Source: Streptococcus australis ATCC 700641 (lineage in GTDB: Bacteria > Bacillota > Bacilli > Lactobacillales > Streptococcaceae). Taken from it: a stretch of 64,000 nucleotides of DNA. Made by a program: the position numbers and the translations under genes. This document shows, one piece after another, positions 9,063 through 17,224 of this stretch. The notes beneath the pieces are model-generated. The model was not told where the DNA came from, did not search any database, and saw only the letters and a program-made list of their open reading frames with translations. Location: the NCBI RefSeq assembly GCF_000186465.1, contig NZ_GL636091.1:1786011-1850010 (forward strand), given 5' to 3'. How positions within the stretch are numbered: position 1 is the stretch's first letter; every line of letters starts with the position of its first letter.

Positions 9063-9083
9063 GTCTTCAATTTTTCTAGAGAA

Positions 9084-9108
9084 ACAAAAAACAGACCGAA
9101 GTCTGTTC
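9084..9108 (-). terminator. rpsU terminator
   Basis: Minus-strand AACAGAC/GTCTGTT stem with a stable TTCG loop, then TTTTTTG, about 10 nt after the rpsU stop. Confidence 0.88.
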
Positions 9109-9118
9109 TTGTATTCAA

Positions 9119-9295
9119 TTAGAATTTTTTACGTTTACGAGCTGCTTCTGATTTACGTTTACGTTTTACAGAAGGTTTTTCATAGAATTCACGTTTGCGT
9201 GTTTCTTGAAGAGTACCAGCTTTAGTAACCGCGCGTTTGAAACGACGAAGAGCATCGTCAAGAGATTCATTCTTACGTACTACTGTTTTTGACAT
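9119..9295 (-). CDS. rpsU: 30S ribosomal protein S21
   Basis: Small basic protein of the 30S subunit near the anti-Shine-Dalgarno region. 58 residues from ATG at 9293-9295, preceded by GGGAG; the upstream in-frame extension lacks a ribosome site. The sequence [20 protein letters not shown] followed by [17 protein letters not shown] and the Lys/Arg-rich tail are typical, as is the length. Monocistronic, with a near-consensus promoter and a TTCG-loop terminator. Confidence 0.97.
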
Positions 9296-9329
9296 GTTTT
9301 TCACTCCCTTCAAGTTCAAGATCTATTCT

Positions 9330-9358
9330 ATTTTACACGGAATTCTATAGATTGTCAA
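9330..9358 (-). promoter_or_regulatory. rpsU promoter
   Basis: TTGACA at 9358-9353, 17-nt spacer, TAAAAT at 9335-9330, about 35 nt ahead of the start codon. Confidence 0.88.
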
Positions 9359-9441
9359 GAAAAAGTTAAAGGAATTCATCACTTGTCACTATCTAAACCT
9401 TTATCCAATCTGTTCGAGGATTCATTCTTTTTGAATTCCTT

Positions 9442-9753
9442 TCATTCATAACGATCATAAAGGTTTGATATTACTTGTTCGAATGCTTCTAATTCTTCCC
9501 AATAATTCATTGGGAGATTACTAATTTTACTTAGATCATTCTCATCAAAATGATAGACCAGATGGCGCAAGATTTGATTCTCAATCCAACGCAAGTCTCT
9601 TAGTTGCTCGATGCTGACTGATTCCAATGCTACTAGATACTGACAAAGAGTAGCAAGTGACTCCGAATGAAACACTTTCTTCTCATGCAAATAATATAGA
9701 AAACTAAAATGATCAGCTCTTCTATTATCTTCTATTAAATTCTTTTCTTTCAT
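9442..9753 (-). CDS. Unrecognised 103-residue protein
   Basis: A family could not be recognised. The protein starts MKEKNLIEDNRRADHFSFLY, with AAGGAG 4 nt before the ATG, and is rich in acidic and aromatic residues. It has no signal peptide, membrane segment or cysteine and looks all-helical. The C-terminal half alternates aromatic and acidic positions (LPMNYWEELEAFEQVISNLY). It stands alone between rpsU and the aquaglyceroporin, in the same direction as both, and no terminator is seen immediately behind it. The good ribosome site and codon use like its neighbours support a real gene. Confidence 0.7.
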   Translation of the reverse strand: MKEKNLIEDNRRADHFSFLYYLHEKKVFHSESLATLCQYLVALESVSIEQLRDLRWIENQILRHLVYHFDENDLSKISNLPMNYWEELEAFEQVISNLYDRYE

Positions 9754-9791
9754 CCTACTCCTTTTATAAAAACCGTTTACTCAACAAAAGA

Positions 9792-9826
9792 TAAAAACAC
9801 TTTCCGTAATGTCTACGAAAAGTGTT
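9792..9826 (-). terminator. Terminator of the aquaglyceroporin gene
   Basis: AACACTTTTCGTA/TACGGAAAGTGTT stem on the minus strand, then TTTATC, 7 nt past the stop codon. Confidence 0.85.
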
Positions 9827-9832
9827 CTGGTC

Positions 9833-10702
9833 TTACTTATAAAGGAAGGTAAAGAGGGCAATGGCAACGATTGCAGCCAAGATTGGTGCTACAACTGGTA
9901 CCCAAGCGTACCACCATTTTGAATCTCCCTTGTGTTCACCTAAAACAGATTTTGGAAGGAAGGCGTGAACCAAACGTGGACCAAGGTCACGTGCAGGGTT
10001 CAAACCAGGTCCTGTAGGACCACCAAGTGATGTCACCAAAGCCATAACGAGGAATCCAAGTGCCAAGTGAGCAACTCCTAAACCAGGAGCATGTGCTTGT
10101 GACAAAGCCAATTTTGCGGCTGTTGAAGAAGCATCAAAAATCCCTCCCTGCTCAGTCGCAGCTCTTTGAGCTAGAGAAGCAACCTCTGCACCAAAGAAGT
10201 GTTTTGTCAAGCCAAGTGCACCGAAGAAAAGGACGAATGATCCAGCAAACTCATTGACGAAACCATTGATGGTTGCTGCTTTACGTGACTCTGGAGTTCC
10301 TTTATCCAAGCTAGAAATCGTTGAGAATGTTCCCAAGATATTGTTTGGATTTTCAGTTTGAAGGTAGTAAGGACGGTGAGTCGCAACGACAACCAATTGC
10401 CCAAACATCGCACCAAGAAGTTGAGCAACGATGTAGTATAAAACATTTTCCCAAGGGAAGAGTCCGCTAACTGCAAGACCAATCGTAAAGGCAGGGTTGA
10501 TATGGTTACCAGAAACGTTACCAAACATCAAGGCTGGCATCATAACACCTATTCCGTAGCCAATCGCAATCACGAGCCATCCACTTTGATGCCCCTTGGT
10601 ACCCTTCAACTCAACGTTTGCAACGGCACCATTTCCTAAAATAATCAATAATGCTGTTGCAATAAATTCGGTCGCAACTTTAACCCAAAAATCAAATTGC
10701 AT
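9833..10702 (-). CDS. gla: Aquaglyceroporin (MIP family glycerol facilitator/aquaporin)
   Basis: Channel for glycerol and/or water in the cytoplasmic membrane. 289 residues with six membrane spans and two half-helices. The first pore motif is NHINPAFTIGLA (NPA, about residue 67), and the second is GLNPARDLGPR near residue 236. The aspartate after the second NPAR is the hallmark of glycerol-conducting members. Long loops and the length resemble the Gla-type channels of lactic acid bacteria rather than the short GlpF next to glpK. Starts at ATG with AAGGAG behind it; monocistronic. The name gla is by family resemblance. Confidence 0.85.
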   Translation of the reverse strand: MQFDFWVKVATEFIATALLIILGNGAVANVELKGTKGHQSGWLVIAIGYGIGVMMPALMFGNVSGNHINPAFTIGLAVSGLFPWENVLYYIVAQLLGAMFGQLVVVATHRPYYLQTENPNNILGTFSTISSLDKGTPESRKAATINGFVNEFAGSFVLFFGALGLTKHFFGAEVASLAQRAATEQGGIFDASSTAAKLALSQAHAPGLGVAHLALGFLVMALVTSLGGPTGPGLNPARDLGPRLVHAFLPKSVLGEHKGDSKWWYAWVPVVAPILAAIVAIALFTFLYK

Positions 10703-10866
10703 TTTTGAATAATCTCCTTATAAAAAAATAATAATAATTTATTCTAACAGATTATCGAACACTTGTAAATAAACCGAACATTATTTTTAAAAATTATCTC
10801 TCAATCCCTTGATTCATCCTTTTTAATCCTTGTATTCTCCTCCACTTTCTATTTAACTCCGAATTA

Positions 10867-10875
10867 TGATACAAT
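10867..10875 (+). promoter_or_regulatory. Extended -10 promoter of the ferredoxin-NADP reductase gene
   Basis: TGATACAAT (extended -10 TGnTACAAT) 32 nt before the start codon; no good -35 is visible. Confidence 0.55.
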
Positions 10876-10906
10876 AGGATTAGTTACACATCACAAAGGA
10901 GATATC

Positions 10907-11875
10907 ATGTCTGAAATCTATGACATTACCATCATCGGCGGTGGCCCTGTAGGGCTCTTTGCTGCCTTCTATGGCCATATGCGTCAAGTAAAAGTAAAAT
11001 TGATTGATTCCCTTCCTCAACTAGGGGGTCAACCCGCTATTCTCTATCCTGAAAAACGAATCCTGGATGTTCCTGGTTTTACCAACCTAACAGGGGAAGA
11101 ATTGTCCCAACGGTTGATCGATCAATTAGAAACATTCGAGACTGATATTTGTTTGAATGAAACTGTTTTAGACATTCATAAAAACGTAGATCACTTCCTG
11201 ATTGAAACCAATAAAGGCCAGCATTTCAGTCGTGCTGTTATTATTGCGATAGGCGGTGGTGCCTTTAAACCACGTCCTTTAGAAGTGGACGGGGCTGAGG
11301 AATTCGAGAACGTCCACTACCATGTTTCAAATATCCAACAATATGCCGGCAAACAAGTTGCTATTCTAGGCGGAGGAGATTCTGCTGTCGATTGGGCCCT
11401 GGCCTTTGAGAAAATCGCACCAACAACTCTGGTCCATCGTCGTGATAATTTCCGCGCTCTCGAACATAGCGTTGAAGAATTAAAGACTTCTTCTGTCTCT
11501 ATTCAAACTCCTTTTGTTCCTAGTCGCTTAATCGGAGAAAACGGCCGTGCTAGCCACCTAGAAATCACCAAGGTCAAATCAGATGAAACCCAATTACTCC
11601 CCATCGATGAACTCTTTGTCAACTACGGCTTCAAATCGTCAGTCGGCAAATTAAAAGAATGGGGCTTGGATCTCCAACGTCATAAAATCCTCGTGAATCG
11701 CAAACAAGAAACCAGTCGCGAAGGAATCTACGCGTGTGGCGATTGTTGCTTCTACGAAGGGAAAATCGACTTAATCGCGACCGGATTAGGCGAGGCTCCG
11801 ACTGCGGTAAATAATGCGATAAACTACATTTATCCAGACAAGAAAGTTCAACCAGTTCATTCGACTAGTTTGTAA
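10907..11875 (+). CDS. Ferredoxin/flavodoxin-NADP+ reductase, thioredoxin-reductase-like type
   Basis: FAD enzyme passing electrons between NADPH and ferredoxin or flavodoxin. 322 residues. The FAD-binding Rossmann motif IIGGGPVGLFAAFYGHMR is at residues 9-26, the NADPH motif AILGGGDSAVDWALAF is near 151-166, and the second FAD motif YACGDCCFYEGK is near 275. It has the thioredoxin reductase fold but lacks the redox-active CxxC in the NADPH domain, which assigns it to the YumC-type (FNR2) reductases rather than TrxB. The start has AAAGGAG 6 nt upstream. It is the only plus-strand gene between gla and whiA, and the folded 179-bp repeat at its 3' end supplies a terminator. Confidence 0.88.
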   Translation: MSEIYDITIIGGGPVGLFAAFYGHMRQVKVKLIDSLPQLGGQPAILYPEKRILDVPGFTNLTGEELSQRLIDQLETFETDICLNETVLDIHKNVDHFLIETNKGQHFSRAVIIAIGGGAFKPRPLEVDGAEEFENVHYHVSNIQQYAGKQVAILGGGDSAVDWALAFEKIAPTTLVHRRDNFRALEHSVEELKTSSVSIQTPFVPSRLIGENGRASHLEITKVKSDETQLLPIDELFVNYGFKSSVGKLKEWGLDLQRHKILVNRKQETSREGIYACGDCCFYEGKIDLIATGLGEAPTAVNNAINYIYPDKKVQPVHSTSL

Positions 11876-11880
11876 GAAAA

Positions 11881-12059
11881 AGAGAGTGGGACAGAAATCG
11901 GTAGTTCATTAGAATTCGATTTCGTCGTCCCACCTCCGCACAGTTGAGTAGGGCTGTAAAAGCTGATGAAATCAGCGTAGTAGTGCCCACTCAACCACTG
12001 CGTCTTGCTCGATAATCTAAAGACAATTGAGAGGCTAGGACTTTTGTCCCAGCCTCTTT
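11881..12059 (+). repeat. 179-bp folded interspersed repeat, copy 1
   Basis: Three predicted hairpins in order: GTGGGACaGAAATCG with CGATTTCgtcGTCCCAC; GTTGAGTaGGGC with GCCCACTCAAC enclosing GCTGATgaaATCAGC; and GAGGCTAGGAC with GTCCCAGCCTC around TTTT, ending in T residues. A second copy at 34206-34384 has the same length and 8 differences. The final hairpin can serve as a terminator for the upstream reductase gene and, on the other strand, for whiA. Confidence 0.9.
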
Positions 12060-12062
12060 TTC

Positions 12063-12983
12063 TTATAGATTATCTAGCTCGTCTGCAATCTTATTGATTT
12101 TTCGCAAGCGATGATTGACCCCACTTTTGGTTAAGGGAGTTTTCAGGGCATCCGCAATTTGCTGTATGGAATAGTCGGGATTCTGGATTCGAACATAGGC
12201 AACTTCCTGAAGCTCGACCGGAAGACCACCTAATCCAATAGTATCCATGATTTTGACAATATTGTTAATGGTCTTCATACTAGCCGTTACTGTACGAGCA
12301 ATATTGGCCATCTCAGCATTGTTGGCTCGATTGAGATCATTGCGCGCCTCTCGCAAAACCTTGACAGACTCAAATTCTTCTATGGCCTGCTTAGCTTCTA
12401 CCAAGATGAGAAAATCAATAATATCCTCTGCCCTCTGCAAATAGGTAACGACTCCTTTTTTGCGTTCGATGGTCTTGGCATCTAACAAGAAGTGTTGCAT
12501 CAAGTTGGCTAAATCCTGAGCATGGTCAGAATAAACAGAGCTAATTTCTAATTGATAGCGTCCTGATTCTGGATCCTTGATGGTCCCACTTGCTAAGAAA
12601 GCTCCTCTCAGATAAGCGCGACTTGCTTCATCTTCTTCTAAGATTCTCGGGTCAATCCCAGTCTCAATACCAAAGAAAGAATCCGCTAAGTGTAGGTCTG
12701 CAAGAATCTCTTCGACTTTTTCATCAATAGAAACAGTATAGACACGATTCTTCTTCAAATTTGTTTTTTGGTGGTGACGAATGTCAGATTTGACCTGATA
12801 AAACTCTACAATTAATTCATAGATATGGCGGGCAATCTTAGCATTCTCCGTTGTCAGAGACAAACTTAAGCCCCCCATACTCAAGCCCAAACTACCTGAC
12901 ATCTTAATCAGAGCAGATAACTCACTTTTCTCAAAGCGATGAAGGGTCAAGAGCTCTTCTTTTACTTTAATGGTAAAACTCAT
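12063..12983 (-). CDS. whiA: WhiA DNA-binding protein
   Basis: Conserved Gram-positive factor combining a LAGLIDADG-endonuclease-like N-terminal domain without cleavage activity and a C-terminal helix-turn-helix; linked to cell division and chromosome segregation in Bacillus and to sporulation in Streptomyces. 306 residues. The N-domain includes [20 protein letters not shown] and [19 protein letters not shown]; the C-domain contains [20 protein letters not shown] and [17 protein letters not shown]. Its ATG overlaps the yvcK stop by the ATGA arrangement, so it is translationally coupled as the last gene of rapZ-yvcK-whiA. Confidence 0.96.
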   Translation of the reverse strand: MSFTIKVKEELLTLHRFEKSELSALIKMSGSLGLSMGGLSLSLTTENAKIARHIYELIVEFYQVKSDIRHHQKTNLKKNRVYTVSIDEKVEEILADLHLADSFFGIETGIDPRILEEDEASRAYLRGAFLASGTIKDPESGRYQLEISSVYSDHAQDLANLMQHFLLDAKTIERKKGVVTYLQRAEDIIDFLILVEAKQAIEEFESVKVLREARNDLNRANNAEMANIARTVTASMKTINNIVKIMDTIGLGGLPVELQEVAYVRIQNPDYSIQQIADALKTPLTKSGVNHRLRKINKIADELDNL

Positions 12984-13957
12984 TTTATCACCTGTACAAT
13001 TTGCATCAACTCATCTACCACAGCTCCTCCATCATGGAAGGCGCCGCCGTTTTCCAAGCGAAGGAAATTGCTTGAAATAACTCGGGGAACCTGCGATTTT
13101 AAACCTGCAAAATCGTGTTCTACTTGAACCAAGTATTCATCAAAGCGATTCGTGTCCATATATTCTTGAGGGACTTTTTCAATATTGACTAAAACAGTAC
13201 CAATAAACGGCTTCTTCAAGTGTTTATGAAGGACGGAAACATGGTCACTATCGGTAAAGTATTCTGTCTCCCCACGTTGGGTCATGATATTGCAGACATA
13301 AGCGACCTCTGCTTTCGTATCAAGCAAGGCCTGTCCAATTTCTTCAATCACTAGATTAGGAAGGATTGATGTAAAAAGAGAGCCCGGTCCTAAAATCACC
13401 ATATCACTTTCTATAATCGCATCTACTACTTTTCGACTCGCTTTCGGTGTCTCATCATTATAGGTATTGGTGACATAGACATAATCAATCATTCCCTCAT
13501 GATGGGCGATTTCACTCTCACCTGCGACCTCTGACCCATCCGTAAAGACGGCATGAAGGGTCAACGGTATATCGCTGGAAGGATAAATTTTTCCTGTCGT
13601 ATGGAAAAATTTAGTCAGCAATTGCATGGCATTATAGGTCGAGCCTTGCATTTCAGAAATCCCGGCAATGATCAAATTTCCAAGAGGATGACCAGCTAGT
13701 GGTCCATCATCTTCCGCAAAACGGTATTGAAAGACTTTTTCATAAAAGCGAGGCATGTCAGACATGGCTACTAGCACATTCCGCAAGTCGCCCGGTGGTG
13801 TCAATTGATGAATATTTTTCCGAAGTTCCCCAGAACTACCCCCATCATCCGCCACTGTCACAATAGCCGTAATTTCAACATCCTTTTTCCGAAGGCTGTC
13901 CAAAATAACGGAAATCCCTGTACCGCCTCCGATGACGGTCATTTTTGGTTTTCTCAT
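12980..13957 (-). CDS. yvcK: YvcK-type gluconeogenesis/cell-wall factor (CofD-like fold)
   Basis: Binds UDP-GlcNAc-type nucleotide sugars in homologues and supports growth on gluconeogenic carbon and normal cell-wall synthesis. 325 residues. The N-terminal glycine-rich motif [19 protein letters not shown] and the block [20 protein letters not shown] are diagnostic, as are [15 protein letters not shown] and [15 protein letters not shown]. It overlaps rapZ upstream and whiA downstream by ATGA junctions, indicating a tight operon. Family role is known from Bacillus and Listeria; the role here is inferred from conservation. Confidence 0.95.
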   Translation of the reverse strand: MRKPKMTVIGGGTGISVILDSLRKKDVEITAIVTVADDGGSSGELRKNIHQLTPPGDLRNVLVAMSDMPRFYEKVFQYRFAEDDGPLAGHPLGNLIIAGISEMQGSTYNAMQLLTKFFHTTGKIYPSSDIPLTLHAVFTDGSEVAGESEIAHHEGMIDYVYVTNTYNDETPKASRKVVDAIIESDMVILGPGSLFTSILPNLVIEEIGQALLDTKAEVAYVCNIMTQRGETEYFTDSDHVSVLHKHLKKPFIGTVLVNIEKVPQEYMDTNRFDEYLVQVEHDFAGLKSQVPRVISSNFLRLENGGAFHDGGAVVDELMQIVQVIK

Positions 13958-14850
13958 GAACGATTCACCGTTTCTTTCCGTCGGTCTTTGTCGCGATGAC
14001 TCATATTAACCGTCCAATCTTTCGCTAGATCCCGTCCAAGACGAGCAGCAAAGGCTACTGAACGGTGTTGACCCCCTGTACAGCCCACTGCAATTGTCAA
14101 AACGGATTTTCCTTCTCGTTTGTATGCTGGCAAGATGGGAGCAATCAAATCGTAAAGATGACGATAAAACTCCTCTGATTCTTTGTGATTCATGACATAG
14201 TTATAGACATCATCATCAAGCCCCGTTTGATTCCGTAGTTCTGGTTGGTAATAAGGATTCGGTAGGAAACGAACATCAAAGACCAGGTCTGCATCTAAAG
14301 GCAAACCATACTTAAAGCCAAAGGACATGACTTCAATCCGAAACTCAGGCTGACTATCTTGTCTGGAGAATTGTTCAGCAATTACTTTACGAAGATTACG
14401 GGGCGTTAATTCCGTCGTATCAATGACATTTTGACTCATGTTTTTAAGTGGAGACAAAAGTTCCCGTTCCAACGTAATCCCATCCAAGACACGCCCATCA
14501 GCTGCGAGTGGGTGACTCCGACGAGTCTCTTTGTAGCGCGCGACCAATTCACTATCTGTCGCATCCAAAAAGAGAATTTTAAAATCAATTCCTTCGTGGT
14601 TCTCTAATTCGTCCAAAATGGAGCGAATTTCTGCGAAGAAAGACCTGCTCCGCATATCCACAACGAGAGCCAACTTATTATTGTCCATCGACAGTTGAAT
14701 CAGCTCAATAAACTTCGGCAAGAGAGCTGGTGGCATATTGTCGATGGTGAAATACCCCATATCTTCAAAGGATTGAATGGCTACGGTCTTTCCCGCACCA
14801 CTCATTCCTGTCACAATGACCAGTTGAATTGTTTTTTCTGTATCTGTCAT
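13954..14850 (-). CDS. rapZ: RapZ/YvcJ-family nucleotide-binding protein
   Basis: P-loop ATPase/GTPase family; in E. coli RapZ directs decay of a small RNA controlling glmS, while the Bacillus homologue YvcJ affects competence. 298 residues from ATG at 14850, chosen because AAGGTGAT lies 4-6 nt before it; a GTG nine bases upstream is the alternative. Walker A GMSGAGKT is at about residue 15, followed by [14 protein letters not shown]; the C-terminal domain ends [20 protein letters not shown]. It is first in the rapZ-yvcK-whiA operon. The RNA-binding role of E. coli RapZ is not established for streptococci. Confidence 0.94.
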   Translation of the reverse strand: MTDTEKTIQLVIVTGMSGAGKTVAIQSFEDMGYFTIDNMPPALLPKFIELIQLSMDNNKLALVVDMRSRSFFAEIRSILDELENHEGIDFKILFLDATDSELVARYKETRRSHPLAADGRVLDGITLERELLSPLKNMSQNVIDTTELTPRNLRKVIAEQFSRQDSQPEFRIEVMSFGFKYGLPLDADLVFDVRFLPNPYYQPELRNQTGLDDDVYNYVMNHKESEEFYRHLYDLIAPILPAYKREGKSVLTIAVGCTGGQHRSVAFAARLGRDLAKDWTVNMSHRDKDRRKETVNRS

Positions 14851-14961
14851 CCTAATCACCTTTTCCTTACAAAAAAGGAGGAGGGCATCTCTTTCCAGTT
14901 GGTCAGTCGATGGCTCTCACTCCAACATTCTTTTTACCCGAATGCATTCCTTATTTTGAGA

Positions 14962-15339
14962 CTAAACTTCTGCAATCACTTCGATTTCGATTTTGACATC
15001 GCGTGGCAAGCGAGCCACTTCTACTGCAGAACGTGCTGGAAATTCACTTGAAAAAGCTGTTTTGTATACCTCGTTAAAAGGTACAAAATCATTCATATCA
15101 CTTAAGAAACAAGTTGTTTTCACTACGTGATTAAAGTCCGTTCCAGCTTCCTCAAGGATAGCAGCAATATTCTTCAACACTTGTTGGGTTTGTTCTTGAA
15201 TAGTTTCTCCAACAATTTCACCAGTTTCTGGTGAAAGAGGTACTTGCCCACTTGCAAATAAAAGATTGCCCACAATTTTCCCTTGAACATAAGGTCCAAT
15301 TGCTGCCGGTGCTTTGTCTGTGTGAATTGTTTTTGCCAT
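14962..15339 (-). CDS. ridA: RidA family enamine/imine deaminase
   Basis: Hydrolyses reactive 2-aminoacrylate-type enamines released by PLP enzymes, protecting the cell from damage; trimeric in the family. 125 residues from ATG at 15337-15339, which has AGGAG before it; a longer in-frame start at 15366 lacks one. Family motifs are APAAIGPYVQGKIVGNLLFA, SGQVPLSPETGEI and the catalytic-arginine region FSSEFPARSAVEVARLP. It lies downstream of obgE and the 53-residue gene in one direction, probably co-transcribed; rapZ follows after 111 nt. Confidence 0.93.
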   Translation of the reverse strand: MAKTIHTDKAPAAIGPYVQGKIVGNLLFASGQVPLSPETGEIVGETIQEQTQQVLKNIAAILEEAGTDFNHVVKTTCFLSDMNDFVPFNEVYKTAFSSEFPARSAVEVARLPRDVKIEIEVIAEV

Positions 15340-15355
15340 TTTCTTCTCCTGATTC

Positions 15356-15517
15356 CTAATTTTCACTGGATGCTGCTAATTTTTCCCGTTCTAAGCGTAA
15401 CTTACGTTTGGGATTCAGCTTGTTAAAGAGTTCTTCCAATTTTTCTGCATTCCAAACGTCTGCAGCAGAGACAAAATTTCCGTCTTTATCACGAAAGGAT
15501 ATAGGTTTATCTCCCAT
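15356..15517 (-). CDS. Small 53-residue protein between obgE and ridA
   Basis: ATG at 15515-15517 with AGAGGAGAAGAAG immediately before it, and stop TAG at 15358-15356. The protein begins MGDKPISFRDKDGNFVSAAD, continues with a VWNAEKLEELF segment and ends in a basic, helical tail rich in Lys, Arg and Leu. No membrane segment or cysteine is present. Similar short proteins follow obgE in other streptococci, as far as is known to me; the function is unknown. The strong ribosome site and tight fit (16 nt to ridA, 23 nt to obgE) make it a real member of the obgE-ridA operon that length filters would miss. Confidence 0.8.
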   Translation of the reverse strand: MGDKPISFRDKDGNFVSAADVWNAEKLEELFNKLNPKRKLRLEREKLAASSEN

Positions 15518-15540
15518 CTTCTTCTCCTCTTTAGCTCTAA

Positions 15541-16854
15541 CTAGTCAACAAATTCAAATTCGAATTTACCGATACGTACGATATCTCCATCTTTTGCACC
15601 ACGCGCACGAAGGGCTTCATCGACACCCATTCCGCGCAATTGACGCGCAAATTTCATGACAGACTCGTCGCGATCAAAATTGGTCATATTGAAGAGCTTC
15701 TCTAGCTTATCACCGGACAAGATCCAAGAAGCATCATCATCACGATTAATCTCGAAGGCTGGTTGTTCCTCATCAAAGCCGTAGTAGACTTCTTCTTGCG
15801 CCATATCTTCTTCTGTATAGAGCAAGAATTCTGGTGTTTTGTCTAACAAGTCTGCTGTTGCTTCTAACAAGTTGTCCAAACCTTGATGCGCTAAACTAGA
15901 GATTGGGAAGATTTGTGGCAGTTCATCAAACTCGTCGTAGTTGACCGCCAATTTTTTCTTGAACTCTTTCAAATTTTCCTGGCTCTCCGGCATATCCATC
16001 TTATTTGCCACGATAATCTGAGGACGTTCCATCAAACGAAGATTATAGGTTTCGAGCTCTTTATTGATTTGAACATAATCTTCATAAGGATCTCGTCCTT
16101 CACTGGCTGACATATCGATGACATGCAAGATAACACGGGTGCGCTCGATGTGACGAAGGAACTGGGTTCCTAGTCCCACTCCTTGGCTAGCCCCTTCAAT
16201 CAATCCAGGAAGGTCAGCGACCGCAAAGGATTCACCTGACAGCGTCCGAACCATGCCCAAATTTGGAACGATGGTTGTGAAATGATAAGCCCCAATTTTT
16301 GGCTTAGCAGAAGTAATCACACTGAGAAGAGTTGATTTCCCTACTGATGGGAAGCCAACCAAACCAACGTCTGCTAAGACCTTGAGTTCTAATTCGAGTT
16401 CACGTTCTTGACCTGGTTCCCCATTTTCTGAAATCTCAGGAGCTGGATTTTTAGGAGTTGCAAAACGGATATTTCCGCGTCCTCCACGGCCACCGTGTGC
16501 GACAATGTATTCTTGTCCATTTTCAACCAAGTCGGTAATGACCTTACCAGTCTCAGCATCTCGTACTGTTGTCCCTTGCGGTACTCGCACAAAGAGGTCT
16601 TCTGCTCCCCGTCCGTGCATCCCTTTGGTCATTCCCTTCTCGCCATTTTGGGCTTTGAAATGCCGGTTATAGCGGAAGTCCATCAGCGTGCGCAAGCCTT
16701 CGTCTACAACGAAGATGACATTGCCTCCGCGTCCACCATCGCCTCCCCAAGGACCGCCGTTGGGAACATACTTTTCACGGCGAAAGGCCACCATGCCATC
16801 GCCGCCATTTCCAGCCTTGACCTTAATCTTGGCTGTATCTAAAAACATACTCAT
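15541..16854 (-). CDS. obgE: Obg GTPase
   Basis: Essential ribosome-associated GTPase involved in 50S assembly and stress signalling. 437 residues with the three family domains: the glycine-rich Obg fold ([20 protein letters not shown], then [10 protein letters not shown]), the G domain ([11 protein letters not shown] as P-loop near 165, [16 protein letters not shown] as switch II, NKMD as G4) and the C-terminal OCT domain ending KFEFEFVD. Two ATGs are possible (MSMFL); the first is used in homologues. First of the cluster obgE, 53-residue gene, ridA. Confidence 0.96.
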   Translation of the reverse strand: MSMFLDTAKIKVKAGNGGDGMVAFRREKYVPNGGPWGGDGGRGGNVIFVVDEGLRTLMDFRYNRHFKAQNGEKGMTKGMHGRGAEDLFVRVPQGTTVRDAETGKVITDLVENGQEYIVAHGGRGGRGNIRFATPKNPAPEISENGEPGQERELELELKVLADVGLVGFPSVGKSTLLSVITSAKPKIGAYHFTTIVPNLGMVRTLSGESFAVADLPGLIEGASQGVGLGTQFLRHIERTRVILHVIDMSASEGRDPYEDYVQINKELETYNLRLMERPQIIVANKMDMPESQENLKEFKKKLAVNYDEFDELPQIFPISSLAHQGLDNLLEATADLLDKTPEFLLYTEEDMAQEEVYYGFDEEQPAFEINRDDDASWILSGDKLEKLFNMTNFDRDESVMKFARQLRGMGVDEALRARGAKDGDIVRIGKFEFEFVD

Positions 16855-16899
16855 AGTTTATCGTTTTCCTTTTATAACCAAGAATCACTTGGTAGTCCC

Positions 16900-17031
16900 T
16901 TAATAGGATAGTGCACCCAAAGCTGCAGCAAAGATTGCTCCAACCGTTACAATCAACATAATTACAATGACCAGCATGGTCAATTTTTCAAAGAAAGTTT
17001 TTTTGCGTTTTCCGTTGTCTCCAAAAGCCAC
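16900..17031 (-). CDS. DUF4044-type 43-residue membrane protein
   Basis: A short gene with GTG start at 17031-17029 and a GAGG ribosome site 8 nt upstream; stop TAA at 16902-16900. The product begins with a basic stretch, AFGDNGKRKKTFFEKLTMLV, and then one transmembrane segment of Ile, Val, Leu and Ala to the C-terminus. This basic-then-hydrophobic layout matches the streptococcal DUF4044 proteins. The function is unknown; a single-pass membrane peptide is likely. It lies 45 nt upstream of obgE in the same direction. Confidence 0.78.
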   Translation of the reverse strand: MAFGDNGKRKKTFFEKLTMLVIVIMLIVTVGAIFAAALGALSY

Positions 17032-17185
17032 GTTTTTTACCTCAATTACAATAAATTCATTAGCCCTATTTTACCACGAATAAGGGCATTTTTCAAACAT
17101 CCACCTCCTAGAGGAAAGGGAGCTATTGGATAAAATAAATTTTTCAACATCGACACTTGTTTAACTCCACTTTTATAGAAGCATC

Positions 17186-17215
17186 AAAAAAGACTGGAAA
17201 ATTCCAGCCTTTTAA
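17186..17215 (-). terminator. Terminator of the LPXTG adhesin gene
   Basis: AAAAGGCTGGAA/TTCCAGTCTTTT stem on the minus strand followed by T residues, about 10 nt after the stop codon. The rest of 17032-17185 shows no further gene. Confidence 0.85.
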
Positions 17216-17224
17216 AAAACAGTA

